From Lewinellaceae bacterium (GTDB taxonomy: Bacteria > Bacteroidota > Bacteroidia > Chitinophagales > Saprospiraceae): 64,000 bases of DNA. The position numbers and the translations under genes are program-made. The DNA is taken from assembly GCA_020636445.1 (NCBI GenBank), contig JACJXV010000004.1, forward strand, positions 80,767 through 144,766, read 5' to 3'. Below the pieces are notes generated by a model, which was not told where the DNA came from, made no database searches, and worked only from the letters and a program-made list of their open reading frames with translations. Positions 53,599-62,292 of this stretch are shown here, piece by piece (position 1 is the first letter of the stretch; every line of letters begins with the position of its first letter).

Positions 53599-55620
53599 AT
53601 GGAGTTTAAACTCACTTCTCATTATCGGCCTACAGGTGACCAACCACGGGCCATAGAACAACTTACGGAGGGAATTAACGCCGGCGACCGCTCCCAGGTG
53701 CTATTGGGGGTTACCGGCTCGGGGAAAACTTTTACGATTGCCAACGTCATCCAGCAGGTTCAACGCCCCACCCTGGTCCTCACCCACAATAAAACCCTGA
53801 CGGCCCAGCTATATGGCGAATTTCGCGAGTTTTTTCCGGATAATGCCGTCGAGTACTTTGTATCATACTACGACTACTACCAGCCCGAAGCTTATATTTC
53901 CGTTACGGACACATTCATCGAAAAAGACCTGCAGATTAATGAGGAAGTTGATAAGCTGCGCTTGCGGGCTACCTCGTCCTTACTCTCTGGCCGACGGGAT
54001 GTCATCATCGTCGCTTCCGTGTCGTGCATTTACGGGATGGGGAATCCGGAGGACTATAAAAGCAGTATTATCCGGATTCACAAAGGGAAGACCCTCTCCC
54101 GCAACAGCTTTTTGTACAGCCTGGTAGAGAGCCTGTATGCCCGCACGGAAACAGATTTTCGACGGGCCACGTTTCGGGTTCGTGGGGATACCGTGGATAT
54201 TAACTTACCCTACGTAGATTATGGCTACCGGATAACCTTTTTCGGCGATGAGATTGAAGAGATCGAGCAGATTGACGTCGTAAGCGGCAAACGGATCGAA
54301 CGCATGGAGGCTGCAGCTATCTTTCCAGCCAACCTTTACATTGCCCCCAAAGAGCGGATTCATCAAATCATTGAGCAAATTCAAGCCGAACTCTACGACC
54401 AGGAGAAATACTTCGAACGGGAAGGCAAATTACTGGAAGCCAAGCGCGTGCGTGAACGAACTACGTTCGACCTGGAAATGATCAAAGAATTAGGCTATTG
54501 TAGTGGGGTAGAAAATTACAGCCGCTTCTTCGATGGCCGCCGGGCAGGAACCCGCCCGTTTTGCTTACTGGATTATTTTCCGGATGACTACCTGATGGTT
54601 GTGGATGAAAGCCACGTAACGATTCCTCAGGTGCGGGGCATGTACGGTGGCGACCGGTCCCGAAAGATGAGCCTCGTCAATTTTGGGTTCCGCTTACCCT
54701 CGGCGATGGATAACCGGCCCTTAAATTTCACTGAATTTGAAAGTTTGATTAACCAGGTCGTTTTTGTTAGTGCTACCCCGGGAGAATACGAACTAGAACA
54801 AACGCAGGGTGATTTTGTCGAACAGATCATTCGCCCTACCGGATTACTCGATCCCCCGATTGACGTCCGGCCCAGTCTCAATCAGATTGATGACCTCCTG
54901 GAAGAAATTACCGAGCGCGTTAAACGCAAAGAGCGCGTTTTGGTGACCACCCTGACCAAGCGAATGGCGGAAGAGTTGACGAAATACCTGGCCAAACTCC
55001 GCATCAAAATTCGCTACATCCACTCCGAAGTAGATACGATGGAGCGGGTGGAAATTCTGCGGGACTTACGCCTGGGAGAGTTTGATGTGCTTGTGGGGGT
55101 TAACCTGCTACGGGAGGGGCTTGACTTGCCCGAGGTGTCGTTGGTTGCCATCCTGGATGCCGATAAGGAAGGGTTCCTTCGCAATGACCGCTCGCTGACA
55201 CAAACGGCCGGTCGGGCTGCCCGGAATGCCAATGGTTTAGTTATTTTCTACGCCGATAAAATTACCGATTCGATGCGAAAAACCATCGAGGAGACGAACC
55301 GTCGGCGCGCGATCCAAATGGCTTATAACGAAGAAAATGGCATCACCCCGCAGACGGTGTTCAAATCGCGGGAAGAGATCATCAATCAAAAGTCGATTCT
55401 TGATATTCGGGGGCGCCAGGGACAGGCCTATACCGAGCCCGAGCGACCCGATGCCGCCGCCGATCCGATCCTGCAGTATCTCAATCGCGATCAGGTGGAA
55501 GCATTGATTGCCGAAACAGACAAAAAAATGCGCGCGGCTGCCAAAGACCTCGACTTCATTGCTGCAGCGCAGTATCGCGATGAATTACAAGCACTCAAGG
55601 AGAAATTGAAAACCGTTTAA
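53599..55620 (+). CDS. uvrB: excinuclease ABC subunit UvrB
   Basis: Damage-verification subunit of nucleotide excision repair. The 673-residue protein shows YRPTGDQPRAIEQL, Walker A GVTGSGKTFTIANV, the beta-hairpin YYDYYQPEAYI, DLQINEEVDKLRLRATSSLLSGRRDVIIVASVSCIYG in pieces, VDESHVTIPQ, helicase motif segments HSEVDTMERVEILRDLR and LLREGLDLPEVSLVAILDADKEGFLR, QTAGRAARN, and a C-terminal UVR motif (AAKDLDFIAAAQYRDELQALKEKL). Length is the family norm. The molybdopterin gene follows 25 bp later, so cotranscription is possible though functionally unrelated. Confidence 0.97.
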   Translation: MEFKLTSHYRPTGDQPRAIEQLTEGINAGDRSQVLLGVTGSGKTFTIANVIQQVQRPTLVLTHNKTLTAQLYGEFREFFPDNAVEYFVSYYDYYQPEAYISVTDTFIEKDLQINEEVDKLRLRATSSLLSGRRDVIIVASVSCIYGMGNPEDYKSSIIRIHKGKTLSRNSFLYSLVESLYARTETDFRRATFRVRGDTVDINLPYVDYGYRITFFGDEIEEIEQIDVVSGKRIERMEAAAIFPANLYIAPKERIHQIIEQIQAELYDQEKYFEREGKLLEAKRVRERTTFDLEMIKELGYCSGVENYSRFFDGRRAGTRPFCLLDYFPDDYLMVVDESHVTIPQVRGMYGGDRSRKMSLVNFGFRLPSAMDNRPLNFTEFESLINQVVFVSATPGEYELEQTQGDFVEQIIRPTGLLDPPIDVRPSLNQIDDLLEEITERVKRKERVLVTTLTKRMAEELTKYLAKLRIKIRYIHSEVDTMERVEILRDLRLGEFDVLVGVNLLREGLDLPEVSLVAILDADKEGFLRNDRSLTQTAGRAARNANGLVIFYADKITDSMRKTIEETNRRRAIQMAYNEENGITPQTVFKSREEIINQKSILDIRGRQGQAYTEPERPDAAADPILQYLNRDQVEALIAETDKKMRAAAKDLDFIAAAQYRDELQALKEKLKTV

Positions 55621-55645
55621 ATTCCCTAAAGGTAAAACCAAGACT

Positions 55646-57733
55646 ATGCCTCATACCCACTACCGCGCCTGTAACCTTTGTGAAGCCATCTGTGGTATTG
55701 CTATCACAGTTGATGATGAAGGCCAAATAACCACGATCGCCGGGGATCCTGCGGATCCCCTGAGTAAGGGGCATATCTGTCCGAAAGCGGTCGCATTGAA
55801 AGATATTTACCAGGATCCCAATCGCCTGCGGCAACCATTGCGCCGAACGCCGGATGGATGGGAGACCATTTCATGGGAAGAGGCTTTTACCGAGGTCGTT
55901 GAACGGTTGCAGGCTATTCGCGGGACGTATGGCAATGATGCCGTAGCAGCCTATCAGGGCAATCCATCGATCCACAATCTGGGGACAATGATGACAGCGC
56001 CTGACTTTTTCAAAGCATTGCGCACCAAAAACATGTTTTCGGCAACCTCAACGGATCAGCTGCCTCACCATTTTGCTTCCTGGCTGATGTTTGGCAGTCC
56101 GATGTTGTTGCCTGTGCCCGATCTGGATCATACCCAATACTGGATGATTCTGGGTGGCAATCCTTTAGCTTCCAACGGAAGTATGATGACCGCCCCCGGC
56201 GTAGATAAGCGATTGCGAGCCATTCAGGAACGAGGTGGCAAAGTCGTGGTGGTCGATCCACGTCGCACCGAAACCGCCGAAAGAGCAGATGAACACCTGT
56301 TTATCCGCCCCGGGCAGGATGTTTATTTACTACTGGGCATGGTTAACACGCTATTTGCGGAAAATCTTATCCAACCGGGTCGGCTCGCTGAAATGATAGA
56401 TGGGTTGGAAGAATTACGTGCCGCAGTAGCCCCCTTTACCCCCGCTAAAATGAGTGCCGCCTGTGGTATTCCTGCCGGAGATATTCAACGCCTGGCCCGG
56501 GAGCTCGCAGCAGCAAAATCCGGTGTTGTATACGGGCGCGTAGGGGTTTCCACCCAGACTTTTGGCGGGCTTTGCCAGTGGTTGATCAATGTGCTGAATA
56601 TCCTCACCGGCAATTTTGATCGCCCGGGTGGTGCTATGTTTACCCTTCCCGCCTTGGATTTCATTGCCCGCGCTACCCCGAAGAATCGTTTTGATCGCTG
56701 GCGTAGCCGGGTGCGGCAGTTTCCGGAATTCCTGGGAGAATTACCCGTAGCCGTTCTGGCTGAAGAAATTCTCACTCCGGGCCCGGGGCAAATCAAAGCC
56801 CTGATTACCAGTTGTGGCAACCCGGTATTGTCAACACCCAACGGAGAGCAACTGGAACAGGCGCTGGATTCCCTGGAATTCATGGTATCTATTGATATTT
56901 ACCTGAATGAAACCTCACGCCATGCCCACCTGATTTTGCCTTCAGCGACGGGCCTGGAAACCTCGCATTACGATATTACCTTTCATGCCCTCGCGGTGCG
57001 CAACACCGCCAAGTATTCGCCAGCCCTATTCCCTAAAGCCGAGGAGGCAAAATACGACTGGGAAATATATCAGGAGCTGGCACACCGGCTAAGCGGAGCA
57101 TCCGGCCCCTGTGAGCCACAACCCCCGGAGATGAAACTCGACCTGGGACTGCGTTTTGGCCCCTACCAGTTATCCCTGGAACAATTGAACCAAAATCCGC
57201 ATGGAATTGATTTGGGTCCGCTCAAACCTGCGCTTCCCGACCGGCTGGTACACACAGATAAGCGCATTCAGTTGGCACCGCCACTATTGCTAAATGACCT
57301 CCAACGGGCCCAAAAAGACCTTTCCGATACGAAGAATCTCCACGACTCCTGGCAACTCATTGGCCGGCGGCACCTGCGCGACAATAACTCCTGGATGCAC
57401 AATGCGCACCGACTCATGCGGGGCCGTAACCGGTGCACCCTGCTGATCCATCCCGACGATGCCCTACAGCTGGGGGTTGGTGAAGGTGACTCCGTGAAGG
57501 TAAGTTCCCGTGTGGGGAGCGTAGTAGCCCCGGTAAATATTACAACCGATATCATGCCAGGAGTGGTAAGCCTGCCGCATGGCTATGGGCACCACCGCAA
57601 CGGAACCCGCCTGGATGTAGCGGAGCAATTCGCTGGCGTCAGCATCAATGACCTCACCGATGATGCGCTCCTCGACGAACTCACCGGCACTGCGGCCTTC
57701 AGCAATGTACGGGTGCAATTGGAAGCGGTGTAA
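55646..57733 (+). CDS. molybdopterin-dependent oxidoreductase
   Basis: A 695-residue enzyme of the Mo/W-bisMGD superfamily. The N-terminal [4Fe-4S] site is C9-x2-C12-x3-C16...C45 (CNLCEAIC, KGHICPK). Central segments include DDGN-like VVDPRRTETAERADEHLFIRPGQDVYLLLGMVNTLF in pieces, GNFDRPGGAMF, and a C-terminal beta-barrel with NDLTDDALLDELTG. At the position where formate dehydrogenases carry Cys or Sec, the segment reads SATSTDQLPHH (residues 132-142), with no Cys, so a Mo ligand of the usual type is not seen. No signal peptide, so cytoplasmic. Substrate is unknown; adjacency to uvrB is probably accidental. Confidence 0.85.
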   Translation: MPHTHYRACNLCEAICGIAITVDDEGQITTIAGDPADPLSKGHICPKAVALKDIYQDPNRLRQPLRRTPDGWETISWEEAFTEVVERLQAIRGTYGNDAVAAYQGNPSIHNLGTMMTAPDFFKALRTKNMFSATSTDQLPHHFASWLMFGSPMLLPVPDLDHTQYWMILGGNPLASNGSMMTAPGVDKRLRAIQERGGKVVVVDPRRTETAERADEHLFIRPGQDVYLLLGMVNTLFAENLIQPGRLAEMIDGLEELRAAVAPFTPAKMSAACGIPAGDIQRLARELAAAKSGVVYGRVGVSTQTFGGLCQWLINVLNILTGNFDRPGGAMFTLPALDFIARATPKNRFDRWRSRVRQFPEFLGELPVAVLAEEILTPGPGQIKALITSCGNPVLSTPNGEQLEQALDSLEFMVSIDIYLNETSRHAHLILPSATGLETSHYDITFHALAVRNTAKYSPALFPKAEEAKYDWEIYQELAHRLSGASGPCEPQPPEMKLDLGLRFGPYQLSLEQLNQNPHGIDLGPLKPALPDRLVHTDKRIQLAPPLLLNDLQRAQKDLSDTKNLHDSWQLIGRRHLRDNNSWMHNAHRLMRGRNRCTLLIHPDDALQLGVGEGDSVKVSSRVGSVVAPVNITTDIMPGVVSLPHGYGHHRNGTRLDVAEQFAGVSINDLTDDALLDELTGTAAFSNVRVQLEAV

Positions 57734-57749
57734 GGGGTGTTAAGTTTAA

Positions 57750-57966
57750 AGGAAAATGGGAAATCAAAAAGGGAACAGATAAGTTACCCTCATCATTTTT
57801 GCGCGAGCAGTGAGCAGTGAAAAGAAATCGGAAATTGGCTCGCCTGCGCAAAGCTTGTCCGCCTATGGCGGGCTTCGGCGGGTAAAAAACTTGCCCGCCT
57901 CCGGCGGGTCGGAAATTAGATAAACAAGTACCCAGATACCAGGCACCAGATACCAGATACCAGTAA
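57750..57966. repeat. intergenic repeat block (GAAAT words, GCCCGCC-GGCGGG modules, CCAGATA tandem)
   Basis: Contains AGGAAAATGGGAAAT, GAAATCGGAAATTGG, two GCCCGCC...GGCGGG modules with ...GGCGGGTAAAAAACTTG, and at 57929-57964 a short tandem (CCCAGATACCAGGCACCAGATACC and further CAGATACC copies). It resembles the blocks at 2665, 8770 and 14981 and lies between convergent genes. Confidence 0.7.
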
Positions 57967-58020
57967 CACCTCACCCTCAATCTCTCAGCCGACAAAGCCC
58001 TAACAAGTGCTTACAGGATT

Positions 58021-58965
58021 TCACCTGCCCGAAACCATGAAATCGTAGATCATTTTGGAGACATTGGCCATGACCTCCGTGGCCAGGTCATTGGATTCCC
58101 ACCCCCGGGAGAGGATAACCAATACGTATTGCCGGCCATCCGGCAACATGACCAGAGCCGAGTCATGGCTGTGTGCCGTGATCCATCCCGTTTTGTGAGC
58201 CACCTGAACATCCGCGGGCAGTTTGGCAGGAATCAATTCATTAAACTTTTGGTCCAGTAAAATGCGGATCATTGCCTCCGACGCTTCGGCACTGACCAGT
58301 TCCCGCTTCCCCAGTTTCTCGAACAGCAGCAGCAGGTCATAGGCGGTAGTGGTATTATTTAGTCCCTGGCGGTAAGCTTTCCCATCCTCAACACCGCGCA
58401 ACACCTGGATATCCGCAGCGCCCAGGTCGCGCATGGTTTGGGTGACATTTTTGGCATCTACGAGCTCAATGATAATATTCGTAGCCAGGTTGGAACTGTA
58501 GATAATCATGGCGTACATCAGCTCATAGATGCTGGCTTTTTGCCCCAGGCGTTTGTATAAGGCAGGCTCTGAATCGTCCTCAACTGATAAGCTGTAGGGG
58601 CTGCCATCTACGATACTGGCGAATTCATTTTTGATCACCAGGGAGTCGGTAAGTTGAAAGCGCCCTGCCGCTGCCTGCTTGTATACTTCCAGCATCACAG
58701 GCGTTTTCATGGTACTGGCAGCGTGAATGGACTCATGCTCATTCATCAAAAGTGTCCGGCGGGGTTTTTGAATGTCGCGGAAAGCCAGGGCAAAGCTGCC
58801 TGGTGAGCGCTGAAACTCAGCGGTGATTCGCGCCTGGAGTTGCAGCAGCTTGCGGGATTGAGCCTGCACTGCTGGTGCCGAGACACCCCAAAGCCCCAGG
58901 CCTACAGCCAGTACAAACAAGACCTGTCGAATGTTACTGATTCTTTTCATCTGTCTTTTTTTCAA
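58021..58965 (-). CDS. class-A beta-lactamase-like serine hydrolase
   Basis: A 314-residue protein with a signal sequence (FVLAVGLGLWGVSAPAVQAQ) and the serine-penicillin-binding fold. The S-x-x-K motif is S84-T-M-K87; the second motif reads Y-S-S-N-L (157-160) in place of SDN; KTG is at 258-260. A glutamate lies at 193 (GVEDGKAY) and an asparagine pair at 203-204, but not in the canonical E-x3-N spacing of class A lactamases, so beta-lactam deacylation is doubtful. It may be a relative acting on peptidoglycan or another substrate. Convergent with the molybdopterin gene and divergent from hoxF. Confidence 0.85.
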   Translation of the reverse strand: MKKRQMKRISNIRQVLFVLAVGLGLWGVSAPAVQAQSRKLLQLQARITAEFQRSPGSFALAFRDIQKPRRTLLMNEHESIHAASTMKTPVMLEVYKQAAAGRFQLTDSLVIKNEFASIVDGSPYSLSVEDDSEPALYKRLGQKASIYELMYAMIIYSSNLATNIIIELVDAKNVTQTMRDLGAADIQVLRGVEDGKAYRQGLNNTTTAYDLLLLFEKLGKRELVSAEASEAMIRILLDQKFNELIPAKLPADVQVAHKTGWITAHSHDSALVMLPDGRQYVLVILSRGWESNDLATEVMANVSKMIYDFMVSGR

Positions 58966-59179
58966 CTAAAATATTGTTCCAATTTCCATCCCCTGAAGGG
59001 GAAGGTAAATAAAGCCGCCCCCTTCACGTATTCCCAGTTCCATGAGAAACCCAGCACTTGTTTCACATTTTAAATAGCCTCTCTCAAGGTAGCGAAAATT
59101 CAGCGTTTGGGGAACACTGAACCATTTTTCCCAAGATTCTGAGGGGGTACTGATGAAGTGCTAATTGGCAATAATCCGT

Positions 59180-59193
59180 ATGATTTTTATCAT
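59180..59193. promoter_or_regulatory. CRP/FNR-type palindrome upstream of the hydrogenase operon
   Basis: ATGAT-TTTT-ATCAT. The TGAT-N4-ATCA core equals the core of the FNR consensus TTGAT-N4-ATCAA. It ends 51 bp before the hoxF start codon, a fitting place for activation by an anaerobic regulator, a common mode for hydrogenase genes. The regulator is not in the window. Confidence 0.5.
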
Positions 59194-59244
59194 GAAATTT
59201 CAGCTAAAAAATAGCCAAATTTCCGGCCAAGCAAAAGGTCAGTT

Positions 59245-61017
59245 ATGAACCTGCAAACAACCCCATCGACGCTCTTTTCTGTTGAGCCAGAAAGGTCCCA
59301 CCTGCTTGCCGAATTATGGCACTATCAATTACAGGAAGGATATATTTCCCCGGAAGTAATCCAACAACTCGCCGAAAAGCATGATCTCTCCGCCATTGAA
59401 GTTCGGGGTGTTGCTTCCTTTTACCACTTCTTCCATGAGCAGCCGGCGGGGAAGCATACCATCTACCTCAACAGTAGTATTATTTCCTCCATGCGAGGCT
59501 TTGAGCGCATCAAGGAAGCTTTTGAGCGGGAGACAGGCGCCCGGCTGGGCAGCGTAGATCCAACGGGAATGTTTGGCTTATTTGCCACACCCTGTATTGG
59601 CTTGAGTGACCAGGAGCCCGCTGCCCTCATTGACTTCTATCCCTTTACGAACCTGAACTCCCTCAAGGTCAAAGAGATTGTGCAAAAGCTGAAACAGGGG
59701 AAGCCAGCGGCAGAAATTTGCGATAATCCGGCCGATAATATCCGGTATATGCCGGGCGAAAACCGAACGATTTTCTTTGCTCCCTATCAGCGGGGAGAAG
59801 CCGTGCGAAAACTACCCGGCCTCGGCCCGGAAGGCGTTATTGAGCAATTGCGCATTGCCGAACTTTCCGGGCGCGGCGGTGCTTTTTTCCCAACCGGCAA
59901 AAAATGGGAAACCTGCCGGTCATATCCGGACACCCCCAAGTTTATTATCTGCAATGCGGATGAAGGGGAGCCCGGCACCTTTAAAGACCGGGTGCTCCTG
60001 AGCAACCAGCCCGGCTCGGTGTTGGAGGGAATGATTGCCGCCGGGTATGCCGTAGGAGCCCGGTATGGCTTCATCTACCTGCGTGGTGAATACCGATGGC
60101 TGGCCCCGACCCTGTCGAAAGAAATTGCTGCTTTCTACGCAGAAGGTTTGCTTGGCGAAGAAGCCGGAGGAATACCCGGCTTCGCCTTTGATATCCGCCT
60201 GGAAATTGGAGCGGGTGCTTATGTGTGTGGGGAAGAGACCGCTTTGCTGGAATCTATGGAAGGCAAGCGCGGCGAACCGCGAACCAAGTGGTTTTATCCG
60301 GCAGAAAGGGGATACCTGCAGCAGCCAACCGTAGTCAATAATGTTGAAACGTTTGCTGCGGCAGCGCGCTTGATTCAGCTCGGCTCCTTTGAATACCTCA
60401 AGCGAGGCATTCCCGGATCGGCAGGTACCAAGCTAATCAGCGTTTCCGGCGATTGCCAGTTCCCGGGGATTTATGAAATTGAATGGGGAATGACCGTTGC
60501 AGAACTTCTGGAGTTATGCGGCGCGGAAGACCCCTACTTCATTCAGGTAAGTGGACCCTCAGGAGAGTGCATCTCGGCAAAAGAAAAATACCGGCGTATC
60601 TCCATGCTGGATTTGCTGGCACATAAGGACATCCGCTGCGGGGGCTCTTTCATGATCTTCGACCGGCACCGCGACCTGGTTGAGATCCTCCTCAATTTTT
60701 CCCAATTCTTCAAGCATGAGTCCTGTGGCGTATGTACGCCTTGCCGGGCCGGAAACTTCATCATGGAGCGCAAACTGAAGCGCCTGCAAAACGGGCTCGC
60801 AGACCAGAACGACCTTAAGGAATTGCAAAACTGGGGAGCGATTATGAAAGCAACAAGCCGTTGTGGACTTGGCAAAACGGCCACGAATACCGTTGTTCAG
60901 GCACTGGAAAAGTTTGCCGACGACTTCCATACCCGCTTTGCGGAAACAGACAATAGTACCTATCGAAAATTCGATTACCGCGCTTCCATTGCGGATTATG
61001 AGAATTATAAACCCTGA
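59245..61017 (+). CDS. hoxF: HoxF, NAD/FMN-binding diaphorase subunit with NuoE-like N-terminus
   Basis: NAD(H)-reacting flavin subunit of a soluble group-3d-type [NiFe]-hydrogenase. The 590 residues comprise a NuoE-like domain (1-150), then the NuoF part: FMN/NAD-binding GRGGAFFPTGKKWE, NADEGEPGTFKDR, GAGAYVCGEETALLESMEGKRGEPR in pieces, PTVVNNVET, and a C-terminal [4Fe-4S] site at C494, C497, C500 and C540. In the NuoE-like domain only C117 of four [2Fe-2S] ligands is left; the partner is Ser121 and the first pair is NSSIISS, so this cluster is probably absent. This matches what I recall of other HoxF proteins but is not verified here. Stop and hoxUY start are 5 nt apart. Confidence 0.94.
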   Translation: MNLQTTPSTLFSVEPERSHLLAELWHYQLQEGYISPEVIQQLAEKHDLSAIEVRGVASFYHFFHEQPAGKHTIYLNSSIISSMRGFERIKEAFERETGARLGSVDPTGMFGLFATPCIGLSDQEPAALIDFYPFTNLNSLKVKEIVQKLKQGKPAAEICDNPADNIRYMPGENRTIFFAPYQRGEAVRKLPGLGPEGVIEQLRIAELSGRGGAFFPTGKKWETCRSYPDTPKFIICNADEGEPGTFKDRVLLSNQPGSVLEGMIAAGYAVGARYGFIYLRGEYRWLAPTLSKEIAAFYAEGLLGEEAGGIPGFAFDIRLEIGAGAYVCGEETALLESMEGKRGEPRTKWFYPAERGYLQQPTVVNNVETFAAAARLIQLGSFEYLKRGIPGSAGTKLISVSGDCQFPGIYEIEWGMTVAELLELCGAEDPYFIQVSGPSGECISAKEKYRRISMLDLLAHKDIRCGGSFMIFDRHRDLVEILLNFSQFFKHESCGVCTPCRAGNFIMERKLKRLQNGLADQNDLKELQNWGAIMKATSRCGLGKTATNTVVQALEKFADDFHTRFAETDNSTYRKFDYRASIADYENYKP

Positions 61018-61022
61018 TCGTT

Positions 61023-62291
61023 ATGGCAACCTGCACGTTCTGGATTGACGGAAAAAAATACGAAGCGGAAGAAGGCACTAACTTGGTCGATGCGGCGAAG
61101 GCCAATGGCGTATTCATCCCCTCCTTGTGTTATTTTTCCCACATAGACCCTCCGCTGGGTACCTGTCGCACCTGTACCTGCAAAATTAATGGGCGCTACA
61201 ACCCGGCTTGCACGGAGGAGGTTCGGGAAGGATTAAAAGTAGAAGTCAATACCCCTGAGCTGCTGGATATGCGCCAGGCCCTGGTCGAAATGATGATTGC
61301 CGAGGGCAACCATTTCTGCCCCGCCTGCGAGAAAAGTGGCCACTGTGACTTGCAACACATGGGCTATGAATTGGGCATTTCCACAACGCGCTTCCCCCAT
61401 TTATTCAAGGACCGCCTGATTGATTATCAGCCCCAACGGATGGTGATGGAACACAACCGATGTATCAAATGCCGCAGGTGTGTTGAGGAGGTTTTCAGCA
61501 GCGATGGGAAACGGGTGTTCATGTATATCAACCGGGGTAACGAAACCATGGTCGGCATCGATTATGAGCAGGAGGCAAAGCTTTCCGAGGAGGAAGCTGA
61601 AGCAGCGATGAACCTGTGTCCTACCGGCGCAATTATCGTGCGCGGAAAAAGCTTATCGGAGCCCTTCGGCATGCGAACCTTTGATATGCAGTCGACGCAG
61701 AAACAGTTCCACCGCCCGATTACGCAACGACCCAAGGGGGTTAATTTTGAAAAAAAGACGATAGCGACCGTTTCGTTGGCGGGTTGCTTCGGCTGCCACA
61801 TGTCCATGCTGGATATCGATACCGACATTCTGGATATCGCAGAATTAGTTTCGTTCAACAAATCTCCCCTCACCGATATCAAAACCTTCACCCAGCGCTG
61901 CCACTTAGGCATTGTCGAAGGCGGCTGCGCCAATACCGAAAACATCGAAACACTGAAGCAGTTTCGGGAGATGTGTGATATCCTTGTGGTGATGGGAGAA
62001 TGTGCAATTTGGGGCGGGCTTCCTGCCCTGCGCAACACCATCCCGCTGGGCGAATGCCTGGAAGAAGCCTACCTGAATAGCGTCACTAGTGAGCCGGGAG
62101 AACACACCGTTCCGTACCACGATGACCTTCCCAAAATCCTGGACCGGGTGTACGGTTGCAATGAAATTGTCAAGGTTGACTACATGATTCCGGGCTGTCC
62201 ACCGTCGCCCAATCATATTTGGAAGGTCGTGAAGAGTCTCCTGTGGGGTGAAGACTACTCCCTGTTGTACGCTGAATTTAAATACGACTAA
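61023..62291 (+). CDS. hoxUY: HoxU-HoxY fusion: Fe-S diaphorase subunit joined to hydrogenase small subunit
   Basis: One 422-residue chain covers what are normally two proteins. Residues 1-235 are HoxU/NuoG-like: [2Fe-2S] C36, C48, C51, C63; His97-C99-C102-C108 (NHFCPACEKSGHC); and [4Fe-4S] C147, C150, C153 with C199 in LCPTGAI. After a roughly 45-residue linker, residues 245-422 are HoxY: SLAGCFGCHMSMLDID (C255, C258), LGIVEGGCAN, MGECAIWGG and the proximal-cluster end IPGCPPSPN, then a HoxY-type C-terminus. The frame is continuous without a stop, and all cluster ligands for both parts appear present. It passes electrons from the NiFe site to HoxF. HoxH begins 1 nt after its stop. Confidence 0.93.
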   Translation: MATCTFWIDGKKYEAEEGTNLVDAAKANGVFIPSLCYFSHIDPPLGTCRTCTCKINGRYNPACTEEVREGLKVEVNTPELLDMRQALVEMMIAEGNHFCPACEKSGHCDLQHMGYELGISTTRFPHLFKDRLIDYQPQRMVMEHNRCIKCRRCVEEVFSSDGKRVFMYINRGNETMVGIDYEQEAKLSEEEAEAAMNLCPTGAIIVRGKSLSEPFGMRTFDMQSTQKQFHRPITQRPKGVNFEKKTIATVSLAGCFGCHMSMLDIDTDILDIAELVSFNKSPLTDIKTFTQRCHLGIVEGGCANTENIETLKQFREMCDILVVMGECAIWGGLPALRNTIPLGECLEEAYLNSVTSEPGEHTVPYHDDLPKILDRVYGCNEIVKVDYMIPGCPPSPNHIWKVVKSLLWGEDYSLLYAEFKYD

Positions 62292-62292
62292 G

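Noticed and set aside
53313..53615. 100-codon minus-strand frame between the cyclase gene and uvrB
   Set aside because: Overlaps both genes partly, no recognisable domain, low plausibility.
57929..57964. CRISPR-like CCAGATACC repeats
   Set aside because: Units are 7-8 bp without spacers; a short tandem, not a CRISPR array.
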